Assembly: GCF_003856835.1 (NCBI RefSeq)
Contig: NZ_CP034145.1
Coordinates: forward strand, 1,860,001-1,924,000
Origin: Haloplanus aerogenes
GTDB taxonomy: Archaea; Halobacteriota; Halobacteria; Halobacteriales; Haloferacaceae
DNA length: 64,000 nucleotides
Reading direction: 5' to 3'
Shown here: positions 52,810-61,385 of the stretch, piece after piece
Numbering within the stretch: the stretch's first letter is position 1
Layout: every line of letters begins with the position of its first letter
Made by a program: the position numbers and the translations under genes
Notes under the pieces: generated by a model
Databases searched by the model: none
What the model was told of the DNA's origin: nothing
What the model saw: only the letters and a program-made list of their open reading frames with translations

Positions 52810-52888
52810 GTCGTCACCACGCGAGACTGCGCGCGGCAGGTGAACAAATATAAACAATCCCCCCGCTATTCTGCGGCAGAGAGCAGGT

Positions 52889-53338
52889 ATGACCGTCGAG
52901 CAACAGACCGTGATGACGGGCGCCGAAACCGACGCCCTCCTCGAACGCCGTGAAACGGGGGTGCTGGCGCTCGCTCGTACTGACGAGCCGTACGCGGTCC
53001 CAGTTTCGTACGGATACGACGCCGACGTTCGGCGGTTCTGTATGCGACTGGTGTCCACGCCGGATAGTGAGAAGCGCCGGTTTCTCACCGATTCCCCACG
53101 AGTCCGGTTCGTCGTGTACGAAGAGGAGGAAACGACCTATCGGAGCGCCGTCGCGAACGGTCGGCTCGAACGCGTCCCCCGGACCGAACTCACGCCCGAA
53201 CACATCGAGCGGTACGGCGCGGCGAAGCGCCCGCTGTTCGAGATGTGGGGCGAGGAGAAAGTCGACCTCGACATCCAGTTGTACGAACTCGATCCCGACG
53301 AACTGAGTGGGCGGCGGATCGACGTCGACGACGAATAG
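52889..53338 (+). CDS. Pyridoxamine 5'-phosphate oxidase-like flavoprotein
   Basis: A 149-residue split-barrel protein: ALLERRETGVLALARTDEPYAVPVSYGYD is the N-terminal strand set of the PNPOx-like FMN-binding family, followed by the VRFVVYEEEETTYRSAVANGRLERV strand pair. Haloarchaeal members of this length are probably F420- or flavin-binding reductases or haem/flavin scavengers, not vitamin B6 enzymes. Stand-alone. Confidence 0.82.
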   Translation: MTVEQQTVMTGAETDALLERRETGVLALARTDEPYAVPVSYGYDADVRRFCMRLVSTPDSEKRRFLTDSPRVRFVVYEEEETTYRSAVANGRLERVPRTELTPEHIERYGAAKRPLFEMWGEEKVDLDIQLYELDPDELSGRRIDVDDE

Positions 53339-53360
53339 GGGAGCGCGACAGTCGCGGTCG

Positions 53361-54011
53361 CTACTCCGCCAGAATGGCGTCGAGGAGTTTCGTCTGTGCG
53401 GCCGCCAGATGCTCGGTGAACGTCGACCGTGAGATATCGAGGGTCTCGGCCACCTCGCCCGCGTTCGCCCCTTTCGGGCGTTCGAAGTAGCCCATCCGGT
53501 GCGCGGTCGCCAGCACTTCTCGCTGGCGTTCCGTGAGTCGTCCCCGGTCGACGAAGACGAGGTCGTGATTGGATTGATCCCCGTGCGTCCGGAGGAGGCG
53601 ACGGATATCGACGTTCGGGAACGTCTCCTGGAGCGTCGTGATGATGTTCTGTAACGCTTCGATGTCGGCCGCGTGAAAGACCAGATACAGCATGCCGTCG
53701 CGTGTGTGCACGTCGACGACGGGGCAGTCGAACTGCTCGATGCACTCGCACGGACAGCCCCGACCGCGCTCTCGGCTGAACCGGTAGACGGTCTTCGAGC
53801 CGTACGTGAACACGGCGTCGATGTCGTCGGTCGCGTGGGTGGCGGCGTCCGCGCGGTCGAGCATGAACTCCTCAGTCACCGTCCCCGACGACTCGGAGGC
53901 AACACCTCTCGACACGGAGAAGGTGGACGTGCCGGCGTCGGCCGCCGTCGACGCGACGGGACACGTTCCGTCGGCGTCGACCCGCAGTTCCGCGCGGATG
54001 CCGGAACTCAT
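53361..54011 (-). CDS. HTH_10 (Bat-type) regulator with Cys cluster
   Basis: A 216-residue transcription regulator. The C-terminal 55 residues are the bacterio-opsin-activator HTH: RLTERQREVLATAHRMGYFERPK then TLDISRSTFTEHLAAAQ. The middle carries CPCECIEQFDCP (four Cys in 12 residues), a likely metal or redox sensor, within a domain of unknown type. This combination recalls haloarchaeal redox-responsive HTH_10 regulators. ATG 54011. Divergent from the next HTH gene. Confidence 0.82.
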   Translation of the reverse strand: MSSGIRAELRVDADGTCPVASTAADAGTSTFSVSRGVASESSGTVTEEFMLDRADAATHATDDIDAVFTYGSKTVYRFSRERGRGCPCECIEQFDCPVVDVHTRDGMLYLVFHAADIEALQNIITTLQETFPNVDIRRLLRTHGDQSNHDLVFVDRGRLTERQREVLATAHRMGYFERPKGANAGEVAETLDISRSTFTEHLAAAQTKLLDAILAE

Positions 54012-54159
54012 TACCACCCCTGTTCTGGCCGCACACTGGTAAACGCACCGACCACCGGGATGACTCGCACCGCACACGGTCGTCGTTGCTTATAAAGTAC
54101 CCCCGATATCGTGGGTGAAGACTGGTTTGGGGTGGGTACGTCCGTAGGGGTGAACGACG

Positions 54160-54546
54160 ATGGCTATCGCTACCTCCGCCCGCCTCGAACACCCGAACCG
54201 TGAGACGACCGTCGAGGACGACGACGACGTGAACGCAATTTTGCACGCACTGCAGGACGACGACTGCCGTGCAGTGCTGGAAGCGACCGACGAGGAGTCG
54301 CTGTCCGCGAGCGAACTCGCCGAGACCTGTGATCTGCCGCTCTCGACGACCTACCGAAAACTCGACGCGCTCACCGAGGCCGGACTGCTCGCCGAGCGGA
54401 CACGTCTCTGTCCCGACGGCAAACACGCCAGCGAGTACGTGCGCGTGGTCGACGAGGTACTGGTCGACGCCGGCGCCGGATTCGAACTCACCATCACCCG
54501 CCGCGAACTCCCCGAGCGAGACGCCCGGATTCCCCAGACCGCGTGA
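54160..54546 (+). CDS. Winged-helix (ArsR-like) transcription regulator
   Basis: A 128-residue DNA-binding protein: AILHALQDDDCRAVLEAT then SASELAETCDLPLSTTYRKLDALTEAGLL is a winged helix-turn-helix, with a short C-terminal dimer segment. It lies 140 bases before the 2-oxoacid dehydrogenase operon, on the same strand, and is a plausible local regulator. Ligand unknown. Confidence 0.85.
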   Translation: MAIATSARLEHPNRETTVEDDDDVNAILHALQDDDCRAVLEATDEESLSASELAETCDLPLSTTYRKLDALTEAGLLAERTRLCPDGKHASEYVRVVDEVLVDAGAGFELTITRRELPERDARIPQTA

Positions 54547-54686
54547 GCGGGACCACTGGACGGTAGTTTCGGGATGCTGCCGGACAGGTAGCGACACAGG
54601 GACTGCAGGCCCTCTGAGCGGCGTGCGCCGCCCGGATCTCGAAGCACCTGCACAATTATATGTGAAGCTTTCGACAGCTAGAGGGC

Positions 54687-55736
54687 ATGCCATCCGTAGA
54701 ACGACTCCGGGCGCTGTACGCCGATATGGTAACGGCGCGCTACTACGAGGAACGGCTACAGGAAGAGTACCTGGAGGGGAAACAGCCGGCGTTCGACATC
54801 TCGGCCGGTCCCATCCCCGGTGAACTCCATCTGGCGGCGGGGCAGGAGGCGGCCGCGGTCGGCGTCTGTCATCACCTGCGCGACGACGACGTGGTCACCG
54901 CACCGCACCGACCGCACCACGTCGCCATCGCGAAAGGCATCGATCTGAAGCGGATGACCGCGGAGATATTCGGCCGCGACACCGGGCTCTGTTCGGGGAA
55001 GGGCGGCCACATGCATCTGTTCGATCCCGACGTAAACTTCGCGTGTAGCGGTATCATCGCGGAGGGCTGTCCGCCCGCCGTCGGCGCCGGTCTCGCAGCG
55101 AAAAAGCGCAACACCGACAGCGTCGCAGTCGCGTATCTCGGCGAGGGCGCTATCGATCAGGGTGGGTTCTTCGAGTCGCTGAACTTCGCCGCCGTCCACG
55201 ACCTGCCCGTCGTCTTCGTCGTCGAGGACAACGACTGGGCGATCAGCATGCCCCAAGAGCGCGTGACGGACGTCGAGAGCGCCGACACGCGCGCCGACGG
55301 GTTCGAGATGGACGGCATCCGGGTGGATCACGACGACGCCGTCGCCGTCTACGAGGCCGCCGCCGAGGCGGTCGGTCGCGCCCGCGATGGGAACGGCCCG
55401 ACCATCCTCTCCGTGCAGGTCCACCGCCGGATGGGTCACTTCATGGGCGACCCGCAGAGTTACCGGTCCGACGAGGATCAGGAGGCGGCGCTGGACCGCG
55501 ACTCCATCGAGCGCATGGAAGCCCACCTCCGGGACCACGGTCTCGACGACGACGACCTGGGCGCGGTACGGGCGGAGGCGCACCAGCGCGTCGACGACGC
55601 CATCGCGTGGGCGAAAGACCAGCCGAAACCCGACCCGGACGACGCGTACGAACACGTCTTCACCAATCCGCCGTCGGGCGTGACCGACACCGAACCGGAC
55701 TTCGACCTCGCGGAGACGGGGGGTGAGGGAGAATGA
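54687..55736 (+). CDS. 2-oxoacid dehydrogenase E1 alpha subunit
   Basis: Thiamine-diphosphate decarboxylase subunit, 349 residues, of a pyruvate/acetoin/branched-chain type complex. The start resembles acetoin E1 alpha (LRALYADMVTARYYEERL); HLAAGQEAAAVG and GKGGHMHLFDP are present, and the ThDP-Mg motif is GEGAIDQGGFFESLNFAAV. TATA-like AATTATATG lies 30 bases before ATG 54687. It overlaps the E1 beta gene by four bases. A substrate other than pyruvate is likely because haloarchaea oxidise pyruvate with ferredoxin oxidoreductases. Confidence 0.92.
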   Translation: MPSVERLRALYADMVTARYYEERLQEEYLEGKQPAFDISAGPIPGELHLAAGQEAAAVGVCHHLRDDDVVTAPHRPHHVAIAKGIDLKRMTAEIFGRDTGLCSGKGGHMHLFDPDVNFACSGIIAEGCPPAVGAGLAAKKRNTDSVAVAYLGEGAIDQGGFFESLNFAAVHDLPVVFVVEDNDWAISMPQERVTDVESADTRADGFEMDGIRVDHDDAVAVYEAAAEAVGRARDGNGPTILSVQVHRRMGHFMGDPQSYRSDEDQEAALDRDSIERMEAHLRDHGLDDDDLGAVRAEAHQRVDDAIAWAKDQPKPDPDDAYEHVFTNPPSGVTDTEPDFDLAETGGEGE

Positions 55737-56734
55737 TCGACCGCGAACTCACGATGAGTCGTGCCATCGTCGAGGCCATCGGCTCCGAGATGCGCGAGAA
55801 CGAGGAGGTGTTCTACATGGGCGAGGACGTGGCCGACTACGGCGGCATCTTCGACAGCACGCAAGGGTTGCTGGAGGAGTTCGGCTACGACCGCATCATG
55901 GACGTGCCGATCAGCGAGACGGCCTACCTCGGCGCGGCCGTCGGCGCCGCCCAGCAAGGGATGCGCCCCATCGCGGAACTCATGTTCGTCGACTTCTTCG
56001 GCGTCGCGATGGACCAGATCTACAACCAGATGGCGAAGAACACGTACATGAGCGGCGGGTCGGTGAGCGTCCCCATGGTCATGACCACCGCCGTCGGCGG
56101 CACCTACAGCGACGCCGCCCAGCACTCCCAGACCCTCTACGGCACCTTCGCCCACCTGCCGGGGATGAAGGTGGTCGTCCCTTCGACCGCCTACGACGCC
56201 AAGGGGTTGATGCACAACGCCATCCGCGACGACGACCCGGTCGTCTACATGTACCACAAGCGCCTGATGGGCCTCGGATGGCTCCCTGCCCCCGCGGGGC
56301 CGAAGACGCCAGTCCCCGAAGAGGACTACACCATCCCCTTCGGCAAGGCGGACGTGAAACGCGAAGGGTCGGACGTGACGGTGGTGACGCTCGGCCTGCA
56401 CGTCCACCGCGCGCTCGATGCCGCGGAATCGCTGGCCGACGACGGCGTCGACGTGGAGGTGATCGACCTCCGGACGCTCGTCCCCCTCGACCGGAAGACG
56501 GTGGTGGAGAGCGTCGAGAAAACCGGTCGCCTCGTCGTCGTCGACGAGGACTACCGCTCGTTCGGTCTGTCCGGCGAAATCGTCTCGGCCGTCGCCGACG
56601 AAGCACTCGACTCGCTGGAAGCGGTCGAGCGCGTGGCGATGCCCGACGTGCCCATCCCCTACGCTCGCGAACTGGAACACGAGGTGCAGCCGGACGCGAG
56701 TGATATCGAGACGGCCGTCCGTAACGTCCGATGA
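55733..56734 (+). CDS. 2-oxoacid dehydrogenase E1 beta subunit
   Basis: A 333-residue partner of E1 alpha. It begins RELTMSRAIVEAIGSEM, contains MGEDVADYGG, the FDRIMDVPISETAYLGAAVGAAQQGMRPI-type region and ends with the transketolase C-terminal domain (VEVIDLRTLVPLD; VAMPDVPIPYARELE). Four-base overlaps with E1 alpha upstream and the lipoyl-domain gene downstream show tight translational coupling. Confidence 0.93.
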   Translation: MIDRELTMSRAIVEAIGSEMRENEEVFYMGEDVADYGGIFDSTQGLLEEFGYDRIMDVPISETAYLGAAVGAAQQGMRPIAELMFVDFFGVAMDQIYNQMAKNTYMSGGSVSVPMVMTTAVGGTYSDAAQHSQTLYGTFAHLPGMKVVVPSTAYDAKGLMHNAIRDDDPVVYMYHKRLMGLGWLPAPAGPKTPVPEEDYTIPFGKADVKREGSDVTVVTLGLHVHRALDAAESLADDGVDVEVIDLRTLVPLDRKTVVESVEKTGRLVVVDEDYRSFGLSGEIVSAVADEALDSLEAVERVAMPDVPIPYARELEHEVQPDASDIETAVRNVR

Positions 56735-56994
56735 GCGACGACCGTGTACCCGTCGTCGCCGACGGCGCGTGGACCGACGACGTGGACGAGGAGGAGGGCG
56801 TCGTCGTCAACTGGTTCGCGAAGGAAGGCCGACGCGTCACGGCCGGCGAGAGCCTCTGTGAGGTGCAGGTCGAGAAGGTGAGTGTCGACATCGCCGCGCC
56901 GACGGACGGCGAACTCGTCGAAATCGTCCGCGCCGAGAACGCGGAGTTCACCGTCGGCGATACGCTGGCGTGGATCGAACCCGGGGAGGGGTGA
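56731..56994 (+). CDS. Free-standing lipoyl-domain protein
   Basis: An 87-residue lipoyl carrier: the hairpin CEVQVEKVSVDIAAP presents K49 for lipoylation, and EEGVVVNWFAKEGRRVTAGE is the first strand pair. In most complexes this domain is the N-terminus of E2. Here the gene ends before the E2 core, overlapping its GTG start by four bases. It should shuttle acyl groups between E1, the E2 core and a distant E3. Confidence 0.88.
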   Translation: MSDDRVPVVADGAWTDDVDEEEGVVVNWFAKEGRRVTAGESLCEVQVEKVSVDIAAPTDGELVEIVRAENAEFTVGDTLAWIEPGEG

Positions 56995-57704
56995 GCGTGG
57001 CCGACGACGCCGGCACCGACGGCCCAGCCCCACGCACGCTCCGCGAGGAGCGCACGCCGAGTCCGATGCGCAAGACCATCGCGAACCGCCTGCAGGAGAG
57101 CTACCGCGAGGCCGTCCACGTGACGGTGAGTCGCGAGGTAGACGCCGAGGCGCTGGTGGCCGCCGCCGACGACGCGGGCGTCTCGCTCACGGACGTGTTG
57201 CTCCGCGCGCTCTCGGACGCGCTTGCGGCCCATCCGGCGTTCAACGCCACCTTCGAGGACGGTACCCACCGCCTCTACGAGGAGCACAATGTGGGCGTGG
57301 CCGTCGCCATCGAAGACGGCCTCGTCGCCCCCGTCGTCGCGGACGTGGGCGGCCGGTCGCTCGACGGTATCGCGGCCGAGCGCGAGCGACTGACCGAGGC
57401 CGTCCAGAGCGGCGACTACGCGATGGCCGACCTCCGGGGTGGCACCTTCACCGTCTCGAATCTGGGGCCGCTCGACGTCGACGGATTCACCCCGATCATC
57501 AACCCGCCACAGATCGCCATTCTCGGAGTGAACCGCGTGCAGGAGCGCGCTCGCCGAGACGAGGACGACGTGATCTTCCGCCGCACGCTCCCCCTCGACC
57601 TGAGTTTCGATCACCGGGTCGTCGACGGCGCGGACGCCGCGCGCTTCCTCGGGACGCTCGCCGAAGGTATCGAGTCGGCAGGGGAGTACGTCGACGAGGG
57701 GTAA
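56991..57704 (+). CDS. 2-oxoacid dehydrogenase E2 catalytic core
   Basis: A 237-residue acyltransferase core with MRKTIANRLQESYREAVHVTVS, GGTFTVSNLGPLDVDGFTPIINPPQ and the active-site motif FDHRVVDGADAARF (H208, D212). There is neither a lipoyl domain nor a peripheral-subunit-binding domain; only about 25 linker residues precede the core. The GTG at 56991 overlaps the preceding stop (GTGA), consistent with the other overlaps; GTG 56997 is possible. No E3 gene follows. Confidence 0.9.
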   Translation: MSVADDAGTDGPAPRTLREERTPSPMRKTIANRLQESYREAVHVTVSREVDAEALVAAADDAGVSLTDVLLRALSDALAAHPAFNATFEDGTHRLYEEHNVGVAVAIEDGLVAPVVADVGGRSLDGIAAERERLTEAVQSGDYAMADLRGGTFTVSNLGPLDVDGFTPIINPPQIAILGVNRVQERARRDEDDVIFRRTLPLDLSFDHRVVDGADAARFLGTLAEGIESAGEYVDEG

Positions 57705-57764
57705 CTCGCCCCTCCCGAGCCGTCATCGGTGAACGTTTTGTAGGGGGCCGTGTAGCGCCGTCCG

Positions 57765-58790
57765 ATGACCCTCGCGACCGGGGTGTGGTACGCCGCCGTC
57801 GCCGTCGCGTCGACTGCCGTCATCTGGAAAGGGAGTGGCTTTCTCGACGAGGCGAGCAAGCGACTGGCGCGTTACTACGGCGTCCCGCCGATCATCCGAG
57901 GGGCGGTGATTGCGGCTGTCGGGTCGAGCATGCCGGAACTGTCGAGCACCGTCCTCGCGACGCTCGTCCACGGCCAGTTCGACCTCGGTGTCGGCGCCAT
58001 CGTCGGCTCGGCCGTGTTCAACATCCTCGTCATTCCGGCGGTCAGCACGCTCTCACGCCGGCAGGAACTCGAGGCGAGTCGCGAACTCGTCTACAAGGAG
58101 GCGCAGTTCTACATGCTCGCGGTGTCGATCCTCCTCCTGACGTTCGCCTTCGCGGTCATCTACGTGCCGGTCGGCAACGAGCGACTCGTGGGAACGATGA
58201 CCCGGCCGCTCGCGCTCGTCCCCGTCGGTCTCTATGGCCTCTACGTCTTCATCCAGTATCAGGACCTCGCGGACCACGACGGGGAGCCGCTGGAGTCGGT
58301 CGCGGTCGGTCGGCGGTGGCTGGAACTGTTGCTCGGTCTCGCCCTGATCGTCGTCGCCGTCGAGGGACTGGTCCGGGCCGCCATCGGCTTCGGCGACCTG
58401 CTCGGCACGCCGAGTTTCGTCTGGGGCCTCGTCATCGTCGCCGCGGGGACGAGCCTCCCCGACCTGTTCGTGAGCCTTCGCGCCGCCAACGACGGGGCGG
58501 AGGGTGGCGTCACCAGCATCGCCAACGTCCTCGGGAGCAACACGTTCGACCTGCTGGTCGCGGTGCCCGCGGGCATCCTGATCGCCGGCGCCGCCCCCAT
58601 CGACTTCGCCGCCGCCGTCCCGATGATGGCCTGTCTGACTATCGCGACGCTCGTCCTCTTCACCCTGCTTCGGACCGACCTGTCGCTCACCAACGGGGAA
58701 GCCTACACACTGCTCGCGGCGTACGCTGCCTTCGTCGGCTGGATCGTCCTCGAAACCGCCGGCGTGAGCGGCGTGTTGCCGAACGTTTAG
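57765..58790 (+). CDS. Sodium/calcium exchanger family protein
   Basis: A 341-residue membrane antiporter of the CaCA (YrbG-like) family with ten or so hydrophobic helices. The two alpha repeats are IAAVGSSMPELSSTVLA (N-terminal half) and VIVAAGTSLPDLFVSLRAA (C-terminal half), each followed by an N-rich segment (GAIVGSAVFNILV; IANVLGSNTFDLLVA). First repeat has G-S-S where many have G-T-S. Convergent with a small membrane-protein gene, overlapping by four bases. Confidence 0.9.
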   Translation: MTLATGVWYAAVAVASTAVIWKGSGFLDEASKRLARYYGVPPIIRGAVIAAVGSSMPELSSTVLATLVHGQFDLGVGAIVGSAVFNILVIPAVSTLSRRQELEASRELVYKEAQFYMLAVSILLLTFAFAVIYVPVGNERLVGTMTRPLALVPVGLYGLYVFIQYQDLADHDGEPLESVAVGRRWLELLLGLALIVVAVEGLVRAAIGFGDLLGTPSFVWGLVIVAAGTSLPDLFVSLRAANDGAEGGVTSIANVLGSNTFDLLVAVPAGILIAGAAPIDFAAAVPMMACLTIATLVLFTLLRTDLSLTNGEAYTLLAAYAAFVGWIVLETAGVSGVLPNV

Positions 58791-58984
58791 TCGTCCCCCG
58801 AGCGCGACCGACGCAGGGCCCAGAGGACGAGGAAGACGCCCTCGATTCGGGCCGCCGTGTACACCCACGGCCGGAGCGACACGTCGTCCCCTTCGGTCGC
58901 GAGATTCATCCAGAAGTCGACGATGCCACGGGGCCGGAGCAGTTCGAGCACACCGAGGGCGAGTGCGGCGATGCGGAGGAGCAT
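58787..58984 (-). CDS. Small membrane protein, uncharacterised
   Basis: A 65-residue protein with two hydrophobic helices, MLLRIAALALGVLELLRP and RIEGVFLVLWALRR, separated by IVDFWMNLATEGDDVSLRPWVY. Proteins with this layout are common in haloarchaea; function unknown. ATG 58984 is chosen because it begins the first helix. Confidence 0.7.
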   Translation of the reverse strand: MLLRIAALALGVLELLRPRGIVDFWMNLATEGDDVSLRPWVYTAARIEGVFLVLWALRRSRSGDD

Positions 58985-59161
58985 AGGGGAACTGACGCCG
59001 GCGACGCTAATAACTGTTGTTGGATTGTCTATACGAACGGCGACTGACCGCCTCGGTCGGACGGTTCCCGCCATCCGGGAACCGGGGAGTCATTAAACCG
59101 CGATCCGCGCCGAGGTTCACACGGTACCGGTCACGAACGGCCTCGTCGCCGGGAGCAACCC

Positions 59162-59815
59162 ATGTCACACACGAAGCGTATCATCGTCGCGGGCGGCGGA
59201 CGCGTCGGCCTCCGGACGGCGCGCGAACTCGCCGACCGCGGCCACGAGATTGTGCTGATCGAGAAGGAGTCGGCGCAGTCGGATCGGGTGGCCGACGAAC
59301 GCGTCGCCATGGTCATCGAGGGCGACGCCACGTCGCCTGCGATCCTCGAACAGGCCGACCCGGAGCGAGCCGACGCTATCGCCGCGCTGACGGACGAAGC
59401 CGGGACGAATCTGGCCATCTGTCTCGCGGCCCGACAGGTCGCCCCCAACATCCGAACGCTGGCCCGCACCGACGCCGGCACCGAAGACGCCTACGACGAA
59501 ATCGCCGACGCCACGATCCTCCCGCAGGAGTTGAGCGCCGCGACGGCCGCCGACATCCTCTCCGGGGAGGAGGTGCGGACCATCATCGGCGACCACCACG
59601 ACCTCGAAATCCTGGAGATCGAAGTCGGTGAGGGCGCGCCGGTCGCGGGGCACACGCTCGACGAGATCAGCCTCCCGAGCGGCAGCCTCGTCATCTCGGA
59701 TCGGGACCGCACCCGTATCGCCCGGGCCGACACCGAACTGCAGGCCGGCGAGCGGTACATCGTCGGCGTGGAGTCGGGCGTCGTCGAGGAAGTGCTGTCC
59801 CTCTTCCGCGGGTAG
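59162..59815 (+). CDS. TrkA-type RCK protein (K+ transport regulator)
   Basis: A 217-residue cytosolic regulator: N-terminal Rossmann RCK_N (IIVAGGGRVGLRTARELADRG, then GDATSPAILEQADPERADAI) and C-terminal RCK_C (LEILEIEVGEGAPVAGHTL and SRIARADTELQAGERYIV-like strands). It should bind NAD(H)/ATP and gate a K+ channel or Trk/Ktr transporter encoded elsewhere. Confidence 0.9.
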   Translation: MSHTKRIIVAGGGRVGLRTARELADRGHEIVLIEKESAQSDRVADERVAMVIEGDATSPAILEQADPERADAIAALTDEAGTNLAICLAARQVAPNIRTLARTDAGTEDAYDEIADATILPQELSAATAADILSGEEVRTIIGDHHDLEILEIEVGEGAPVAGHTLDEISLPSGSLVISDRDRTRIARADTELQAGERYIVGVESGVVEEVLSLFRG

Positions 59816-59951
59816 ATGATCGGCGACCGGCACCGGCGCACTGGCGTCGACGGCTCCCCGCATCGCCCGAACCGACTACCACTGCGGCACTCGAATCGGG
59901 CCGGCGCACGAAGGAGTGCGCCAGCCACCCAGACCTCCCACATCCCGACCC

Positions 59952-61385
59952 ATGGTTGATCCAGTCATCGCCAGCCGACTCCAGTTCGCACTCACGACCA
60001 TCGTCCACATCGTCTTCCCCGTCGTCAGCATGGGGCTCGCCCCGTTTCTCGTCTACTTCACGTGGAAGGACATCCGGACGGGCCAGCCGGTGTACGAGCA
60101 GTTACGCCGGTTCTGGACCCGCATCTTCGCCGTCAGTTTCGTCGTCGGGACGGTGACGGGAATCGTTCTGGAGTTCGAGTTCGGGACCAACTTCGCCGCC
60201 TTCGCGACGACTGCCGGCCCGCTCTTTGGCGGCCCACTCGCCGTCGAGGGAATGATGGCATTCATGCTCGAGGCCACCTTCCTCGGCGTCTTCGTCTTCG
60301 GCCGGGAACGCGTCGGTGACGCGCTCTACATGGTGTCTGCCGTCGCCGTCGGCCTCGGTACGTGGCTCTCCGCCGTCTGGATCCTGATCGCCAACTCGTG
60401 GATGCAGACGCCGCGGGGCTACGAGATGGTCACCCAGAACGGCCAGCAGGTCGTCCACCTCGTCGACCCCGTCGCCGCCTACCTCAACCCGCGCTTTTTC
60501 TGGATGTTCGTCCACATGCAGAACGCGGCCGTCGAATCCGTGTCGCTGGCGATGGCGGGGGTGGCCGCCTACTTCGTCTTCAGACACCACGTCTGGGACC
60601 GTCCAGTCGATCACGTTAGCTTCTGGGAGACGACGCTCAAAATCGCCCTCGTCGGTCTGCTCATCACGGCGCCGCTCCAGGTGATCCACGGCGACATGTA
60701 CGCTCGCCACGTCTACGAGACCCAGCCCCAGAAGTTCGCGGCGATGGAGGCCGTCTGGGAGACGGACAGCTACGTCCCCGAGTACCTCATCGCCTTCCCG
60801 ACCTCCGTGCAGGACGTCCTCGACCCGCGGGCGAAGGACATCTTCGGCATCGGCATCCCCGGCGGCGCGTCGTGGCTGGCGAGCGGCGGCGACCCACAGG
60901 CGACGATCAGGGGGCTGGAGGAGTTCGAGGGCCCACAACCCCCCGTCGCCATCGTCTTCTGGTCGTTCCGTATGATGGTCGCGCTGGGCTTCTGGTTCGT
61001 CACGCTGGCGTTCTGGGGTGGCTACCGCTGGTTCCGGGGCGAACTGTTCGAGGACGACCTGCTCCACAAGGCGTTGATGGGATCGGCACCGCTCGGCGTT
61101 TTCGCCGTCGAACTCGGCTGGGTTGTCACCGAAGTCGGCCGTCAACCGTGGATCATCCAGGGGGAGATGAAGACGATGCAGGGCGTCTCGCCCGGGCTCA
61201 CGGGAGCGGAGGCGACGGCGACGCTCGCCGGGTTCGCCGTCGTCTACCTCGGCTTGCTCGTGCTGTACGGCTACGTCGTCACTCGTATCGTTCGCGCCGG
61301 GCCGCCGACGGGGAGCGAGCTAGCCAGCGTCGGCGCCGAGGCAGACGCCGACGCGACGCCCTCGGAGGTGGGCGCCGATGACTAG
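59952..61385 (+). CDS. cydA: Cytochrome bd ubiquinol oxidase subunit I
   Basis: A 477-residue haem-bearing subunit. Hallmarks: SRLQFALTTIVHIVFPVV with the haem b595/d region His, the LEFEFGTNFAAF motif, the short Q loop (GPQPPVAIVFWSFRMM), and GWVVTEVGRQPWIIQGEM, the conserved GRQPW signature. ATG 59952 follows the usual MVDPVIASR start. Short-Q-loop type. The high-affinity enzyme reduces O2 at low oxygen. CydB overlaps by eight bases. Confidence 0.94.
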   Translation: MVDPVIASRLQFALTTIVHIVFPVVSMGLAPFLVYFTWKDIRTGQPVYEQLRRFWTRIFAVSFVVGTVTGIVLEFEFGTNFAAFATTAGPLFGGPLAVEGMMAFMLEATFLGVFVFGRERVGDALYMVSAVAVGLGTWLSAVWILIANSWMQTPRGYEMVTQNGQQVVHLVDPVAAYLNPRFFWMFVHMQNAAVESVSLAMAGVAAYFVFRHHVWDRPVDHVSFWETTLKIALVGLLITAPLQVIHGDMYARHVYETQPQKFAAMEAVWETDSYVPEYLIAFPTSVQDVLDPRAKDIFGIGIPGGASWLASGGDPQATIRGLEEFEGPQPPVAIVFWSFRMMVALGFWFVTLAFWGGYRWFRGELFEDDLLHKALMGSAPLGVFAVELGWVVTEVGRQPWIIQGEMKTMQGVSPGLTGAEATATLAGFAVVYLGLLVLYGYVVTRIVRAGPPTGSELASVGAEADADATPSEVGADD

